This document shows, piece by piece, positions 49,140-62,047 of a stretch of 64,000 bases of DNA. The position numbers and the translations under genes were made by a program. Where the stretch lies: assembly GCA_036346205.1 (NCBI GenBank), contig JARFJB010002472.1, positions 3,600,501 to 3,664,500 on the forward strand, in the 5' to 3' direction. Origin of the DNA: Vesta saturnalis (lineage: Eukaryota; Arthropoda; Insecta; Coleoptera; Lampyridae). The notes beneath the pieces were generated by a model. The model made no database searches and was not told the origin of the DNA. It saw only the letters and a list, made by a program, of their open reading frames with translations. How positions within the stretch are numbered: the stretch's first letter is position 1; every line of letters begins with the position of its first letter.

Positions 49140-51648
49140 ATGGGTGAAAAAAAAAGGAAAGATTGCATCACAAGTTTCAGCTAATAATAATAATAATAGT
49201 TTAAAGTTAAAACTGCAAAGGGATTTTGATTTGTACTTTCTTTCACGCCTTTTACTTCTTTCCCCATCAGTGTCCGAGCAGTTATCTTCGGTGTTTATAA
49301 ATTTGTTTTTATTTGGGTTGCAGATTGCAGATTGTGGGCGGTTTGAACATAAAGAAATTCAAAGACATACGATTGTTTTTCAAATCTGCCACAAATCAAC
49401 CCGACAAAGATGAGACTGAGACAAGGCAAACGTCTACTCCAGTATGTGACTCAACAACAAATATTGAGATAGCTTGTGATTTAACACAATCTTCAACTTC
49501 AAATATAGAAAATGTTGGTGGAGGCGTACGAGAAGGTGTAAATAAAGCCGCTGAAGAATGGAAAAGGTAGCAAAACATCCGATGTTTTTACATCTGCAGA
49601 AACAAATCAAAGAGGACGAAATGATCCAGAAGATCAAGATCTGGGAACTCTTGATAGTGGTCCTTCGCAGTCAAGGGGCCCAAGGGTTGTTTTTCCAAAA
49701 AGTTCATTTGGAGATAGACGGAGATCGTTTTCGTCTCAATTCTTTGATACTTATCAGTGGCTTGAATATAATGTGAAGTTAGATAAAGCGTTCTGCTTTG
49801 TCTGCAGCCATTTTCGGCATTCTGCAAATATTCGAGATCAAAATGAAAAGTTTTCGATTAATGGGTTCAGTAATTGGAGGAAACTAAGTGAGTCGCTGAA
49901 AAAACATGACACCTCTTTGGCTCACAGTAACTGTATGCAAAGGTTTGTAGGCTACAAGCATTCCTTGAAGGCCGGAGATGTTCATAAGAAGCTAACCATA
50001 CAACATGAAGAAATGATAATACAGAACCGAGATTATATGATAAAATTAATCGACATGATTTTATACTTGGGCTTAGACAGACATATCAGTTATTGCAGTT
50101 CCAAAATAATTGCAGAAAATGAAATAATAAGCATCGCATCTCAACTTGTTATTGAACAGATCGTAGAATAAGTGCGGCGATGTGGTTTTTTTTCGATAGT
50201 GGTTGATGAAGCTAGGTGCTACAAACAAGAACAATTGTCCGTGGCAATCAGATATACCGTAGGCTTGGAAGTTGAGCAACGTTTTCTTGGTTTGGTAGAT
50301 TGTTCTTCTTCTAGAGATGCCGAGAGTTTAAAAATACTTATTAAAAAGTATCTAAGTAAATGCAGTTTGTTGAATAACGCCATATTAATTGGCCAATCTT
50401 ATGATGGAGCCAGTGTTATGTCTGGGAAACACCAAGGACTGCAAGCCAAAATAAGGGAGGATCATCCACAAGCCATTTACTTTCATTGCTTGACACACAG
50501 GATGAACTTGGTAATTGTCGACAGTTGTGCTAAGGTGTCTACTATAGCTGCGTCTTTCAACACTTTGGAGGCAATATACGTCCACTTTTCTCAACCCGGT
50601 CATCACTCTCATCTCATAAACGCCCGTGATGCTCTAGGTATAAAGTCGGGGGGCGAAATGGGAAGTCTTAGCAGTACCAGGTGGAGTTGTCGATATGAAA
50701 ATTGCAAATCCCTTTTGAAAAATTTCCAAGCAATTCGAAATGCTCTGGATGAGGAAGAACAAGGGCGAGACAAAAATTCTGTAGAAGCACTTGGAATACA
50801 GGCATCAATGATAAAGCCACAATTTATCGTTTGTTTGTTCGTCTTCCATTCACTGTTAATGGTCGCAAATGCACTGAGTAAATATTTTCAGAGAAAAGAC
50901 TAGGTCAGGCTAGTGATATCATAGATAGCACTATAAGTAGCTTTGAAGAGAGAGGAACAAATTTGAGGACCTGTGGAGTGAAATAGAAAAATTCTCAGGA
51001 GAACAAGACATTTGTTTGGAGCCTTTAAGGATTTCAAAAAAGGAAGCAACCACAAAGGCTTAATGAATATCTATCTGACTCAACCCTGGTAAATCATCTC
51101 TGATCGACATACCTGCAGGAACTACAGCTCCCGAATACTGGAAAGTCAACATTTACTACCAAGTCATGGACAACGTGATTGGCAATATGAAAAACGATTT
51201 GAAAATCTTCCCTTGCAAGATCGATTGATTCCTTTATGAAGCTAGATTTGGATCAAGCATTTGAGTTCGTCGCCAATTATCAGAGGGCCTTCAATATCGA
51301 AATCTCAACACTTCAAGCTGAAGTTTTAGTGATACGAAATTTATTCAAAAATAAAATCTTGAAATCACGTTGGAAAATCTAAAATTTCAAGTGAAGGGGA
51401 TCTGACTCCAAATATTTACAAATTGCTACAAATTGCTGTAGGTCTTCCAATCAGTTCAGCTGGTTGCGTAAGAAGTTTCTTCGCTATGAGGCGGATAAAA
51501 ACATGGCTGAGAACCACAATGGTACAAGATAGATTATCAAATTTATCACTTCGCTGTATCGAAAATGCTTTAGTTAAGCAGAAATTGTCGGCTGAACAAG
51601 TTCTCTCTGTTTTTATAAAAACAGATAGAAAACTAAAATTAGTTTGAA
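49140..51648 (+). pseudogene. hAT transposase of the ZMYM1-like type, decayed
   Basis: Plus strand. An N-terminal KKFKDIRLFFKSA stretch at 49340 follows a TTGCAG that could be an intron acceptor. A one-base shift lies near 49568. A zinc-finger part follows with YNVKLDKAFCFVCSHF and WRKLSESLKKHDTSLAHSNC. An in-frame TAA at 50169-50171 breaks it. Then the DDE/RNase H-like core (50172-50903) has VVDEARC, GQSYDGASVMSGKHQGLQ and FHCLTHRMNLV (DUF4371-like region). A badly shifted 500 bp leads to the hAT dimerisation part at 51423-51647 (LPISSAGCVRSFFAMRRIKTW, then RLSNLSL). At least four lesions. Non-functional. Confidence 0.8.
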
Positions 51649-51920
51649 GTTTTTTTTTTCATACTTATATGTTATATTTCCTAAATAAAATGTGAAAACA
51701 AGAAAGTCTGTTACTTAAAGTAGGTATATGACAAACCATGATGATGAAAACCAAAACTGTTTAAAATTGAGAGTGAAAACAAGATTGACGTAGTTTTCAT
51801 GCGCATGCATCTATAAAAAAGTGGTGTGTACGCCCCAACAAACTTTTTATACGCACCTCTCCCCAAAAAGAGCCCGTGGGGCCTGGCCCACCCCAGAAAA
51901 ATTTTGTAGTTTCGCCACTG
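49140..51920 (+). mobile_element. hAT element, left end lost
   Basis: The right end at 51906-51920 reads AGTTTCGCCACTG, a standard hAT-type terminus, preceded by GGGGCCTGGCCCACCCC. The matching left CAGTGGCGAAACT was not found, so the left boundary given is simply the first coding signal. The 70-residue minus frame at 51711-51923 is only the terminal repeat read backwards. Confidence 0.6.
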
Positions 51921-52600
51921 CATATATCTTGCCCTCCTTAAGAACCACCTGTTTACTTAAAACGAGTACCTTTTCAGTAAGGAAACTATTTAAATTGTAA
52001 ATAATCTGTTTATACATTTGAACGTAATGAAAACGTAATAATTTAAACCATCCCGATCCAATAAATAGTAAAGTATTCCCTGTATTTCTTAAACTTTATA
52101 TTTATATAAACAAATCCCATAGAAAATAGTTCACTGACATATCAATTGAAACCACATCTGTTTGCATATTTACGTATTTAGTAAAACGCAAATAAAACGA
52201 CTATTTAACATCTCGATTTCAATCAACCGTTTCGAACATGTACATATAATTTAAGTTAATTAATAATTTAGTTTTCTTTTCCCATTACCGTGTGTATACA
52301 AAAATCATCTCAGTAATTCGAATTTTAGTATTTAAGTCGAATTTGTATTGCGCATGCAATCAAGCCCATTTGTACTAGGCTGACAAAGACCTAGCTCTAT
52401 AAGAACATTAAACCCCTATAAAAATTACGCTATAACCAATCCAGGCCGAATTATTAGACAATAATTAACCTACAATTATTATTTACCACAAGGAGGCTGT
52501 GTATGAAAGAGTTAACCTCTAACCGTGATCTGTACTTATTTTATAAAAATCGAATGATATCCATTTAGTTTAAATATACATTTAATCTGGAGAAAAACCG

Positions 52601-52601
<1 letters not shown>
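51921..52601. other. No feature seen
   Basis: AT-rich, without coding or repeat signals I recognise. Confidence 0.4.

Positions 52602-52686
<85 letters not shown>
52602..52686. repeat. (TA)n microsatellite
   Basis: About 42 TA units directly left of the hairpin at 52687. Confidence 0.95.
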
Positions 52687-52690
<4 letters not shown>

Positions 52691-52730
52691 AATAAGACAA
52701 TTTTCTTTAAGAAAAATTGTCTTATTTAAA
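52687..52730. repeat. Perfect 18-bp stem hairpin between TA tracts
   Basis: TTTAAATAAGACAATTTT (52687-52704) and its exact complement at 52713-52730 enclose an 8-base loop CTTTAAGA. The right part continues as a sequence repeated at 53806-53862. Confidence 0.9.
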
Positions 52731-52761
52731 ATGAATACTTGTAAATCTAAACAGAAAATAT

Positions 52762-52769
52762 ATATATAT

Positions 52770-52801
<32 letters not shown>

Positions 52802-52812
52802 ATATATATATA
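52762..52812. repeat. (TA)n microsatellite, imperfect
   Basis: Three short TA runs separated by AA slips. Confidence 0.9.
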
Positions 52813-53855
52813 AATTTTTATTAAAATAAGATTCATTTTTCTATAAAATTAGGAAAATACATAATAATAATTAATGTAATATTTCTAATTATCTTTGTTC
52901 TATTTCAGAATTTATTGAATTTAAAAATTAAAAATAAGAGATAAGACTATTTATAAAATACTAATTAAAATTGGAATACAAAGGATAAATAATTTAAAAT
53001 TTAATCAAATAAGAAGACAGAATAATATTTCAAACATTCGATAGATTCGTTATTTACTTATTAGAATGGCAGAATGTACGCAGAATAGTCAAACAAAGTT
53101 TCGAAATATTCTGATAGACCGTATTCAAATGCATAATCAACTTGCAATTTAAGAAACTTCCAAAGACAAATTCTAATGAAACCAAGGAGTTAGATAACTT
53201 GTCAACAACTGTCGAAGAATTCTTTATACTTAATAAAGGTAATTATCAGAGGATGAAACAATTAAACGATTCATGACCGGTATTCAATCCTTCATGTCCT
53301 TTAGCTAAATCATTTAGCATCTAAGACAGCCAAGGATTAGATACTGCAACAATTCAAGTTTATATGACAACTCATATTATATTCAAGATAAGAATTATCT
53401 AGATAAGCAGTTCGACAATTGATGCACGATCTCATAACTCCTTAAACGGCAATTATCACTTCTTAGATTATTGCCTACAAATTTGGAAGAGTTGTAATTA
53501 AAAGACAAAGTTGAATCGTGACATTTGAATCCAATCTGGAAAGTCGTTTTCTCAGAAATTTCGAAACACTTATGCTGCAACTATTCCTGGCGTCCCCACT
53601 TCTGCATCTTCTACATCATGTACTAGACCAACTACCCGAAGTCAAACACACTCGTCCAGATTAAATTTAAATTAGTTACCTTGTTTCATATTTTGTACTT
53701 GTTAAATTATTTCAATTTCTGTAATTGTCAAATAAATTTTGACAAAGGGAACAAAGGACGTTCCCGAAACGTTGAATTAATTGTACGTTTATTTACACAA
53801 GTTTTAAAGAAAAATGTCTTATTTAAACATTAATACTTGTGGAAATCTAAATAGA

Positions 53856-53860
<5 letters not shown>

Positions 53861-53946
<86 letters not shown>
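53861..53946. repeat. (TA)n microsatellite
   Basis: About 43 TA units following the second end repeat. Confidence 0.95.
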
Positions 53947-53950
<4 letters not shown>

Positions 53951-55376
53951 AGCCGAAGCGAGAGAATCGCCAACAACCCAAGCAGGTGGACTTTATTGAG
54001 GGCTGTCGAACCTACGGGCGTTCATGACCAATTCCAGAATCGTTTTGAGTTATTATTATTATTGATCATTGTTCATTTTTTATTTAATACCTTTATTTTG
54101 TATACAGTTAATTCTTACTGCGTCAGAATTGTTTATGTTGATTTATTGTGTATCACAAACCTACTTATTTATAAATATATGTATAAAGCCTTTCTTTTAC
54201 CTTATTAAGGGTTATATGAGTGTGAGAATTCACACCCCCTGACTGTAGCTAACATAAAGGCAATTGTAACAAAATCTCCATTAGAGGGGAATTAGTTAAG
54301 GTAAGACTAATTCTGGAGCATTACAAACTGAGATTTGGGATGTGCCGGGAGAGGGTGTGCGGATCAGATGGTTGCTCTCCAGCAGGTGATCGAAAAGTGT
54401 TTAGGTGTAAAACAGACTGGCGCCCATTACACGACTTTATCACGGTGGTTACGACTCACCTTTATTGATGACTTTCAGTAATATAACAAACCACCCTTAG
54501 CATTTAAATTCAGAAACATGCCCATGGCTCGCGGTGCGCTTTAATTATCTGTTACCTTCATTTTCGACGTCCAGCGCAAGGAAGATGGTGATAGTGATAG
54601 CTGTCACGTTAAAAGTAGCATTCATTATCCTTTTTGCGGTCCATTCATAGCAATATAATTACATAATTCGTGCATCGATAAAGAGTTTTTAATTTGTGAA
54701 GAGTGAAATAATTGGGTTCATGCCTTAAATAACATTTCAAATATTAGTTTTAGCAAACGTTTTTAATGGAAAACACAAGAAAAGTCTCGAGGCCCCGCTT
54801 TGTAGAATTGACGGTTACAGAAAAGAACACTATATCATTATAACCAAAAAACCCGCTAGATGGCACTTATTCACAAAATTTTTGGACGTTTGGATAAATA
54901 GTAATATGCAAACTTTTGATAGTCATGGATTATGCAGACAACGAAATACTGAAGCAGTTTGTGCGTAAAACTCTTAATTAAATCAAAATTTATATATATT
55001 ATCACAAATTTCGGGATAAAATAACATCAACGACAAATGAACATGTAGATAATATTAAGCACGTCATATAGTTAATTAATACAAATAAGTTAATCAAGTA
55101 GAAGTATATTCTTTAAATATTTATGGTTTCCAAGCACATTATTTTTGTCCCACGTTTAAAGATAAACCCCTTCTTTAGATGGCATTTAATTGCATTAAAA
55201 TCATATAACGGCTTAGTTGTTACTGAATCAATAACGGTATATTATCACACGGATGTGCACTTTTTACGTCTTAATCACAAAACTAATACTTGCAAAATGA
55301 GCGAGTTTACAAACGAGTTGGGTAATTCAGTCGAGTATATAAGTTTGCAAAATAATGGTATTATGGTCAATACATA
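53947..55376. other. No gene recognised
   Basis: Short frames only. A small ATT run is at 54051-54063. The 129-residue frame at 55123-55512 runs into the MITE at 55379 and is not conserved in its opposite arm, so I do not call it. Confidence 0.4.
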
Positions 55377-55378
55377 TA

Positions 55379-55953
55379 CAGGGTGGGTGTCTACTGCGTG
55401 GACGGAGAATTGCTCCTTAACTACTAGAGATATCAAAACCAATTTTGGTGTGGTAATCTATAATCATTGGACCTACATTATAAAAATATTTAGGTATATA
55501 CAGAGTGATTGACAAAACTATGCCAACCCAAACCTCTGCATATTTTTGCACTTTTGGATACACTGTTACATTTAGAATAAAAGTATAGAAATTTGTATCT
55601 GTGTCACTAGCCGTTCTGCAGATATCGTCATTTTAGTACCAAAATATATTTAACTTTGGAACCACGATGCGAGCCTTGTCACCACGATTTTGTAAATCTG
55701 GTTATACCACCGACTATTAATAATAGTCTACTATCAAACAAACTGGGAAATTTTTCGAAAACATGTAAAACTATACAGAATGATTAACTTACGCGAAATG
55801 TAATTTTTCTCAATTTTTTCAAATGTAACCCGTTTTCACATTTCGATTCCCCGCGAAAAGTCCAATGATCGTGTATTACCACACCAAAATTGGTTTTGAT
55901 ATCTCTAATAGTTAAGGAGAAATCATCCGTCCACGTAGTAGACACCCACTCTA
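55379..55953. mobile_element. 575-bp TACAGGGTG-type MITE
   Basis: Arms 55379-55476 and 55855-55953 are inverted copies (GGTGGGTGTCTACT, TCTCCTTAACTA-like, GATATCAAAACCAATTTTGG). They start CAGGGTG on the left and TAGAGTG on the right, inside TA dinucleotides. No transposase. At 55497 lies a second TACAGAGTGATTGA start followed by ATATTTTTGCAC, resembling the 64-bp unit of element D with an internal deletion. Confidence 0.8.
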
Positions 55954-58754
55954 TATTATTAAAAACTATTTTGAAGGATATTATGTTGAACAATTTGATG
56001 GGTTTCAAAAGGTGTGTGTTGTTTAACCGCCGAGAATTACTAATATAATTAACATAGCTTTTACCACTTTTCAGTTTCGGGACGAATTACTACTATTCAA
56101 GATCTTTTAGCATGGATAGGTGTTTAATTACTAATATTAACGGTAATATTAATAACCAGTTTGTCCTTACATTAACGACTCGGTAGTATCAGTAATGGTT
56201 ATACATCAACATTAAGAAACTGTAGTTTCTGATTTCGACGTTAATGGGGCAATTCGTATAGTCAGGTGGAGTGATACTTTACTCCCGCAAGTCAAATCAA
56301 CTTTACGTACCCTAACTGATAAGCATCTTGCACCTTCGCGAATGCTTTTCTTTTGTAAACCACTAGATTCGATTAATTATTTTATCCTACCATTGCAAGA
56401 AACTCATGGGATATTAAAGGATTCCTGTCTGGCTCCTGATATAAAGTAACTTATACGTAGACTATTTTTATGTTAAATCTACCCTAGCTCTTATTGACAA
56501 CACAGGAACATTACTTGTAGGTTTTGTTTAATTAATCTCTCTTTCCCTACATAAAGGTTTAGTACGCAACAAGAAATGTGAGTTCTGTATGCTCAAGGGT
56601 CATCAATGAAAATGCTTTAAACCATTTTCCCAGAAATGATGGTCGAGTTAAACATAAGCAAGATGTTCTTTGATGTCCTGTTATTAAAGAAATTTACCTA
56701 GTAGTATGCGTTATCGATCGGTTTTGGTTTAAATTTTTTGCTTCGTAATTGTCTTTATGCTTCTAAACTTATTTATTTTGAATGCTTATGTGCTTTGAGG
56801 GAATTTCTGGTCTTTACGAATGTTTTGAATTATCTTTTGCGAACTTTTTTATATCTACGGTTAACCTAAATCTCAATGATGTTGAATGGAGCATGTTAAC
56901 TATTAAAGACGACAGAATTGCTTTAGGGGGGTTATTGACTATGCCACTGTTTTCTCAGCTCGTGTGTAGGTACTCAGCCTCTTCCGTCTAAACCCTTACC
57001 TAGTATGAGGAAGAAATTCTATACCCACCTTATTGATGAAGTTCTCAACACTTGGAACTGCTTACACGTCGATGTTTCTAATCTCTTTATTTCTAATACC
57101 GGGAGATCCGATCAGTATCAATGTAATAAAAAAAATAAAAATCTTACCTATTTTATTTAAGTGGCTGATAACCACTTTAGCTTGATTTTTACTTTACATT
57201 CTATTTTGCCACACATTTTACTCGGAATTTGCCGAAGACGGGTATAGGTTCCTTTATGACGTTCTACCTGTTACTACACTGACAAATAATCAGAAAGATT
57301 TTATACTTATATTTCCAATCTTTTACACTTTAATTTCACTTAGAACACCACTTCAACAATATAAAGTGAATAAAACACAGTATAGCTCAATAATACATTT
57401 ATGCCCAAACTGATCCATTACAAATCGTTCTTCGGCAGAAAAATCGGAAACCTGACTATCGAAATACGCTAATTTGTAAAATTATATTGTTTACTGAATA
57501 CGAACTTACATTTTGCAGTGGCAGGTAACAGTATACGTAACGTAAGGGCATTGCAAACAAAAATCAAATTAAAACGTAATTCCTTTGAGAGAATTTTTAT
57601 GTAGAAAGTATTTTTTTGTAACACACTTTATATTAGCTTTAAGGAAGATTTCAACGTATTTTGTTCGCAATAATTAACCAGGAGTAATTACACTCATAAA
57701 TACAATGTTATATTATTAATAGCTCTAATTATGGCAGGGTAATTCAAGAATTTATATAAAAACAAAATTGGTGGCAAAACGAATGCTATTCCGCTTTAAA
57801 AAAAATGGAATAACCACTGCTAGGAGGTGTTTCATGGTTGCGGTGTTTAAACCGATATATTTTGGATCAACGAGAGATATTTTCATCAAGGGAATGTTTT
57901 ATGTTCAAGAGAAAATGTTTCAGGATATCTTTTCACTTGATAAGATTGATTAAGGATGAGTTACTACAGAAATTATGTGTAGGTGGCTGGTCATGAATAT
58001 TGCTGTGTGATTTGCAGGACGTAGGGACACAGTTAGGGTTTTCGGAACAGTGTGCGAGATTTTATGTACATATTTAAATTACTAATTACAACACATTAAT
58101 GTAAAATATTAACTTTATCGTAGGTTAGAGAGTTACTCATAATGAGTTAAATTTCTCCGAAAGTGTAATGAGATTAATTAGTTTAGGTAAGACAATTTGA
58201 TCACTTCTTGAAGATTAAGATTTCTGTTTTTTGTATATTATATTTTAACTGAGTATTAGACTTTTTTTTAGGAAAATAATTTAGTCTTTGCTTATAAACT
58301 ACTGGGTTTTGTCCTTTAATAAAAGACCGATCAGAATAAAATTTACCGAGTGCCTGACGGGTGGGAATATGGTTAAGATGAATTTTCGAAATTTTCTTGC
58401 AAGAGCTACGGGGGCGCCTTTTTCAAAGAGAAATAGGGGAATTTATCGGATAAATTCTAACAAGTAGGTATTAAATATTCAAGAACAAAGGATAAGTAAA
58501 CCTCTAAGATTAACTTCAGGTCGGGCGATCAGTATGTCATTACGTCAGATGACTATAAATTAATTATAAAACAGCTTCTCTGTAAACCGGGAATTTTACT
58601 TATTTGTAGATTAGTAACACCAATTCTAAAATGTTATTATTGAGTTCGGGAAGTGCACCGTCATATTTTTTTCTATCGCTAATAGGATATAGGATCTTTG
58701 AGTAAGGATTGTTTTCAACAAATGCCCCTAGATATGATTTCCATGATGAAAGAT
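55954..58754. other. No gene recognised; one zinc-knuckle-like word
   Basis: Short plus-strand frames. Near 56570 the frame KKCEFCMLKGH followed by a stop and KCFK is reminiscent of a CCHC knuckle of a retroelement gag, with spacing one residue short. Preceding codons (56260-56450) also look weakly coding. No larger domain could be recovered. Confidence 0.3.
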
Positions 58755-59650
58755 TTAAGGATTAGGCATGCGGTTAACGGAGGCGGTAGAACGTGTGTCT
58801 GCTATGCAAGCATATCTTCGCCGTTGGTAGTGTTTCTGAGTTTCAAGATTTAGAATGTGGTTAACATGCTCTTCCTTGTCAGGAAACAGCTGGAAAAAGG
58901 CGAAGGTTTGGTGAGGGGGTCGGTGTCTGGTTGGCGTTTGGGAATGTCGGATTCCGAATCGTATTCCGAAGATGAGAAGAGTGGTTCCTGGAATACCGTC
59001 TGTGTAGGAGAACTGGAAGGTTCGGTACGATTCTAGCATTGAAGTAAATGAGATGGGTGCGCTCCTCTACAGCTGTGACGCTGTCGTTGATCGGTGGATC
59101 TTCACGTAGAGGTTCACTTTCGCCACAGTTAGGACAGCAGATTAATCGTATGAAAGGATGGAGAGTTCTCACAGGTAATGTCTCCCAAGCACTGAGACCC
59201 CCTTTAAGAGAAGATGTCGAGAGTGGATTTGGCAGTAATAAGGTGTAATAGGGATGTAGGAGTGTTGGCAGCTTTGGATATAATACGTATATTTGTCACC
59301 TTGTGATTGGCAATTGCATCGAGTATGTACTTGTTTTGGATATCCTTATCTATGTGACTAATCACCTAGGAAAGGATGAAGATGTTGGGGTAATGGTGTT
59401 GGAGCGACGACCAGTAAAATCACCAAAATGGTGTGTTGCGTCGTGTAGGCTCTTTTGGAGGCAAGTGTGGCTGTGGGTGCACGTGAGGATCAACCACGGA
59501 AAGCTTATTACGTATACAAGGTTTCGAGGTGGTTGAAGGTTGGCGGTTTATATGGATGGATGTGGAAGATTTTGTTAAAGGTATTGGGCGACATGTTGAT
59601 ATGCTAAGTAGGTGGGCGTGCTCGACGATCACGGCTGGTGTTAGTATCTT
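58755..59650 (-). pseudogene. Possible LINE ORF1 (gag-like) remnant
   Basis: A locally GC-richer block with three interleaved minus-strand frames. Combining frames gives a pattern typical of ORF1 of jockey/LOA-type LINEs: ILDAIANHKVTNIRII, a SVLGRHYL word, CCPNCGESEP (a CxxC knuckle) and CRGAHPSHLLQC (the last knuckle and its usual Gly-Ala-His-Pro). A Pro/Thr-rich stretch follows (PKRQPDTDPLTKPSP). Several frameshifts are needed, so the call is tentative. No ORF2 lies downstream on minus. Confidence 0.4.
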
Positions 59651-59659
59651 CCGGATTTT

Positions 59660-60264
59660 CGCAGATCCACACGCAGAGGAAAATTGCTTGGAAATCGGAG
59701 TCCTAATAAAAAATTTGGAAATCAGTCTTAAAATAAAACAAAAAGAAAATTATATATAAAACTGGTTCTTTATTAAACTGTTGCTGCCAGTAGTTCTGGT
59801 GCTGGTCCTTCTACGTTAAAAATTTTCGCAAGCGCGTATTGCCGTCTTATGTAAATACGCTGTGCGCATTCGTATTTACTGGTGTGACTTAAGCATCTTG
59901 CATTGGTCCGTCGTAGGTGGGAATAACAGGATAGCTCTGACGTAAAAAAATCTTTGTAATAATGGCAGATTATTTCCAAATATACAGGATTATTCACTGC
60001 AGCGGAGCACTTTCAAGATCAATTTTCTTGAATAGATCACCATGTAAATTTTCACATTTTGGAATTCCATCGTTCTATTACTTTTTATTTTATGATACGG
60101 TGTTGCCGAATAAATAAATAAATATGAAAATTTTGGTCGAAATTAGGCTTAACAGGATAATGCCATAGGTTAGTATTAGGATTAATTAATAAAACATAGT
60201 TTGCAGTGATGTAGCCAAAGGATGTACTAAGACGACACAGTGACCAAATATTGATTATACTATA
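59660..60264. other. No gene recognised
   Basis: Ordinary AT-rich DNA. Short frames such as 59773-59997 show no motif. Confidence 0.4.
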
Positions 60265-60840
60265 CTGGGTGATTTTTACACAGGCGCTAATTTAGTATAT
60301 TTCAAACTGCGTTTTCTCACTTTTTTCAAATAGAGCACTCATTACCTATCTTATTGTAATTTTGAATTGGAACATTAACTCTCTATATTTTTTGTAAACT
60401 AGATGCTATACAGGAAACTGATATTTTCAGAAATATTAAATGATATTTTTCATTATGAAACGTAGAATTATCTTATTTTTGTATTTCCATTTGTAACTAG
60501 TATTAGTTGCAAGATTTTGTCGTAAAATCAAAACATTTCCGTTTAATTACTGATGTTTAACCAAATCATTGCGAGAAAGTATTTGAGTATTCACACTTAT
60601 TTCAATTTACAAATTATAATAAAATTTACACTACAGTGTGCGATGATGTTTTTCACTGTAAGAAATGGCTTATGGTCTAGATGCCAGTGATAAAAAATGT
60701 TTGTTGGCAACTCGAATTTATATGCAGTGATATCCAAAAAGAAGACAGCTATCTAAAGAATCATTTGAGAGGTTGATGGAACGATTTGACATTAGTGTGA
60801 AAGTGTATATGAGAAAAAGGAACGAATAAAAATGTAGTAA
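60265..60840 (+). pseudogene. 5' fragment of a DD41D element (G)
   Basis: TA then CTGGGTGATTTTTACACAGG near 60266 looks like a transposon end. At 60662 a frame begins EMAYGLDASDKK, TRIYMQ, stop, YPKRRQLSKESFERLMERF, the DUF4817-type N-terminus with one nonsense codon. The rest of the transposase in this direction is missing, and the next coding signal (61225-61790) is on the opposite strand. Confidence 0.5.
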
Positions 60841-61224
60841 ACGAAGACAATGACACAGTCAGACTTTTAGCGGTGACTGTTTGGTCATATATCCTGTTTT
60901 TCGTATTTTAGATTCAGTTAGTAAAATCTTTTCTAATTTTTATTCTGAAATTAATTTAATTTACGCTGGAAATGATCTTGCCGAATATCACACGAGCTTA
61001 AGTTATTCCCGGAAATTTCTTTCGGCCACAAATATTTTACGAAAATTATAATTTTCAAAATATTCGTAGAAATTTAAACTCTTGCGGTATTATATATGAA
61101 TATTTTTACAAACGCATGACATCAAATGAAATTATACCAAAAAAATGCCAATACGAGTTTCTACTCATTTTATTAATTTTCATCAGAGTACAAAAATGTT
61201 CACAAATTCAAAACTAAATTACAT

Positions 61225-61795
61225 TAGGTAACATAAAATAAATTTGAAGCAAGTACTCAAATAGTCCTCCTTCTAACGTTTCTAGCTGTGATACACATTC
61301 TTCATTGAGCGCATTCCTTAAGGAATCAATATTTGGGTGGCATCTTTTATGCATTACATTTTTAAGGTGGCACCATAAGAAAAAGTCACACGGTGTCCAA
61401 TCAGGGGATCTACCCTGTCATGCAATCGCACTACCGCGACCAATCCAATGATTTGGAAAAGTTTGATCTAAATAGGCCTTTACTTCGCTTCCAAAATGTG
61501 CGGGCCAACCATTATGCTGGAACCAAATCTCCTGATTTTCACATGCAGGGCCTACTTTGGTTAACACTAAATTCAAATATGATTGTGAGTTTAAATTTTT
61601 CTCAATTATAAAAGGACCGGTGATTATATTATTGAAAATCCCAGCCTAAATATTGATTGTTTTCGGGTACTGCATTTTGGGATTTTCTTTGCACCAATAT
61701 CTATTATTTTGAACATTAGGTGCATTATTTAGCGTAAAAGTTGATTGGTCTGTGAAACAGATATTTGAAAGAAGGTTGGGGCCTCGGTTTGATAA
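61225..61795 (-). pseudogene. C-terminal DDE fragment of a DD41D element (H)
   Basis: On minus from the GCGT array: D1 in ICFTDQSTF, RYWCKENPKMQ, a stop before AGIFNNIITGPF, then WFQHNGWPAHFG, where the second catalytic Asp has become Asn. An in-frame TGA replaces a conserved Trp before QGRSPDWTPCDFFLW, which carries the third Asp, 42 residues after the Asn. The end is EYLLQ. The N-terminal half is replaced by the microsatellite at 61801-61950. Confidence 0.65.
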
Positions 61796-61800
61796 TAATT

Positions 61801-61904
61801 TGCGTGCGTGCGTGCGTGCGTGCGTGCTTGCGTGCTTGCGTGCGTGCGTGCGTGCGTGCGTGCTGGCGTGCGTGCGTGCTTGCGTGCGTGCGTGCGTGCG
61901 TGCA

Positions 61905-61936
<32 letters not shown>

Positions 61937-61950
61937 TGTGTGTGTGTATG
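61801..61950. repeat. (TGCG)n tetramer array
   Basis: About 37 units with CTTG variants, ending in GT. It truncates the DDE fragment H. Coding frames across it are artefacts. Confidence 0.95.
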
Positions 61951-62047
61951 TGCATGTATAATTAAGAAATTTGTGAACAAACAACAGTTTGTTATTGAGG
62001 ATACAGTCAGTTAATGAATTAATGCTTATAAAAACTCTTTTGCTCTA

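Larger units (their letters stand above)
52705..53946. mobile_element. Unclassified element bounded by direct end repeats and TA tracts
   Basis: AAGAAAAATTGTCTTATTTAAA-type sequence followed by ATACTTGT, AAATCTAAA and AGAAA then a TA tract occurs at 52709-52812 and again at 53808-53946, in the same orientation. The 1 kb between has worn frames, one ending in a Thr/Ser-rich stretch (TSASSTSCTRPTTRSQT near 53600), and the word CCCGAAACGTTGAATTAATTG at 53764. A retroelement is possible, but no reverse transcriptase motif was seen. Confidence 0.4.

Noticed and set aside
55123..55512. 129-residue plus-strand frame
   Set aside because: It crosses the MITE boundary at 55379, so it mixes unrelated sequence, and has no domain.
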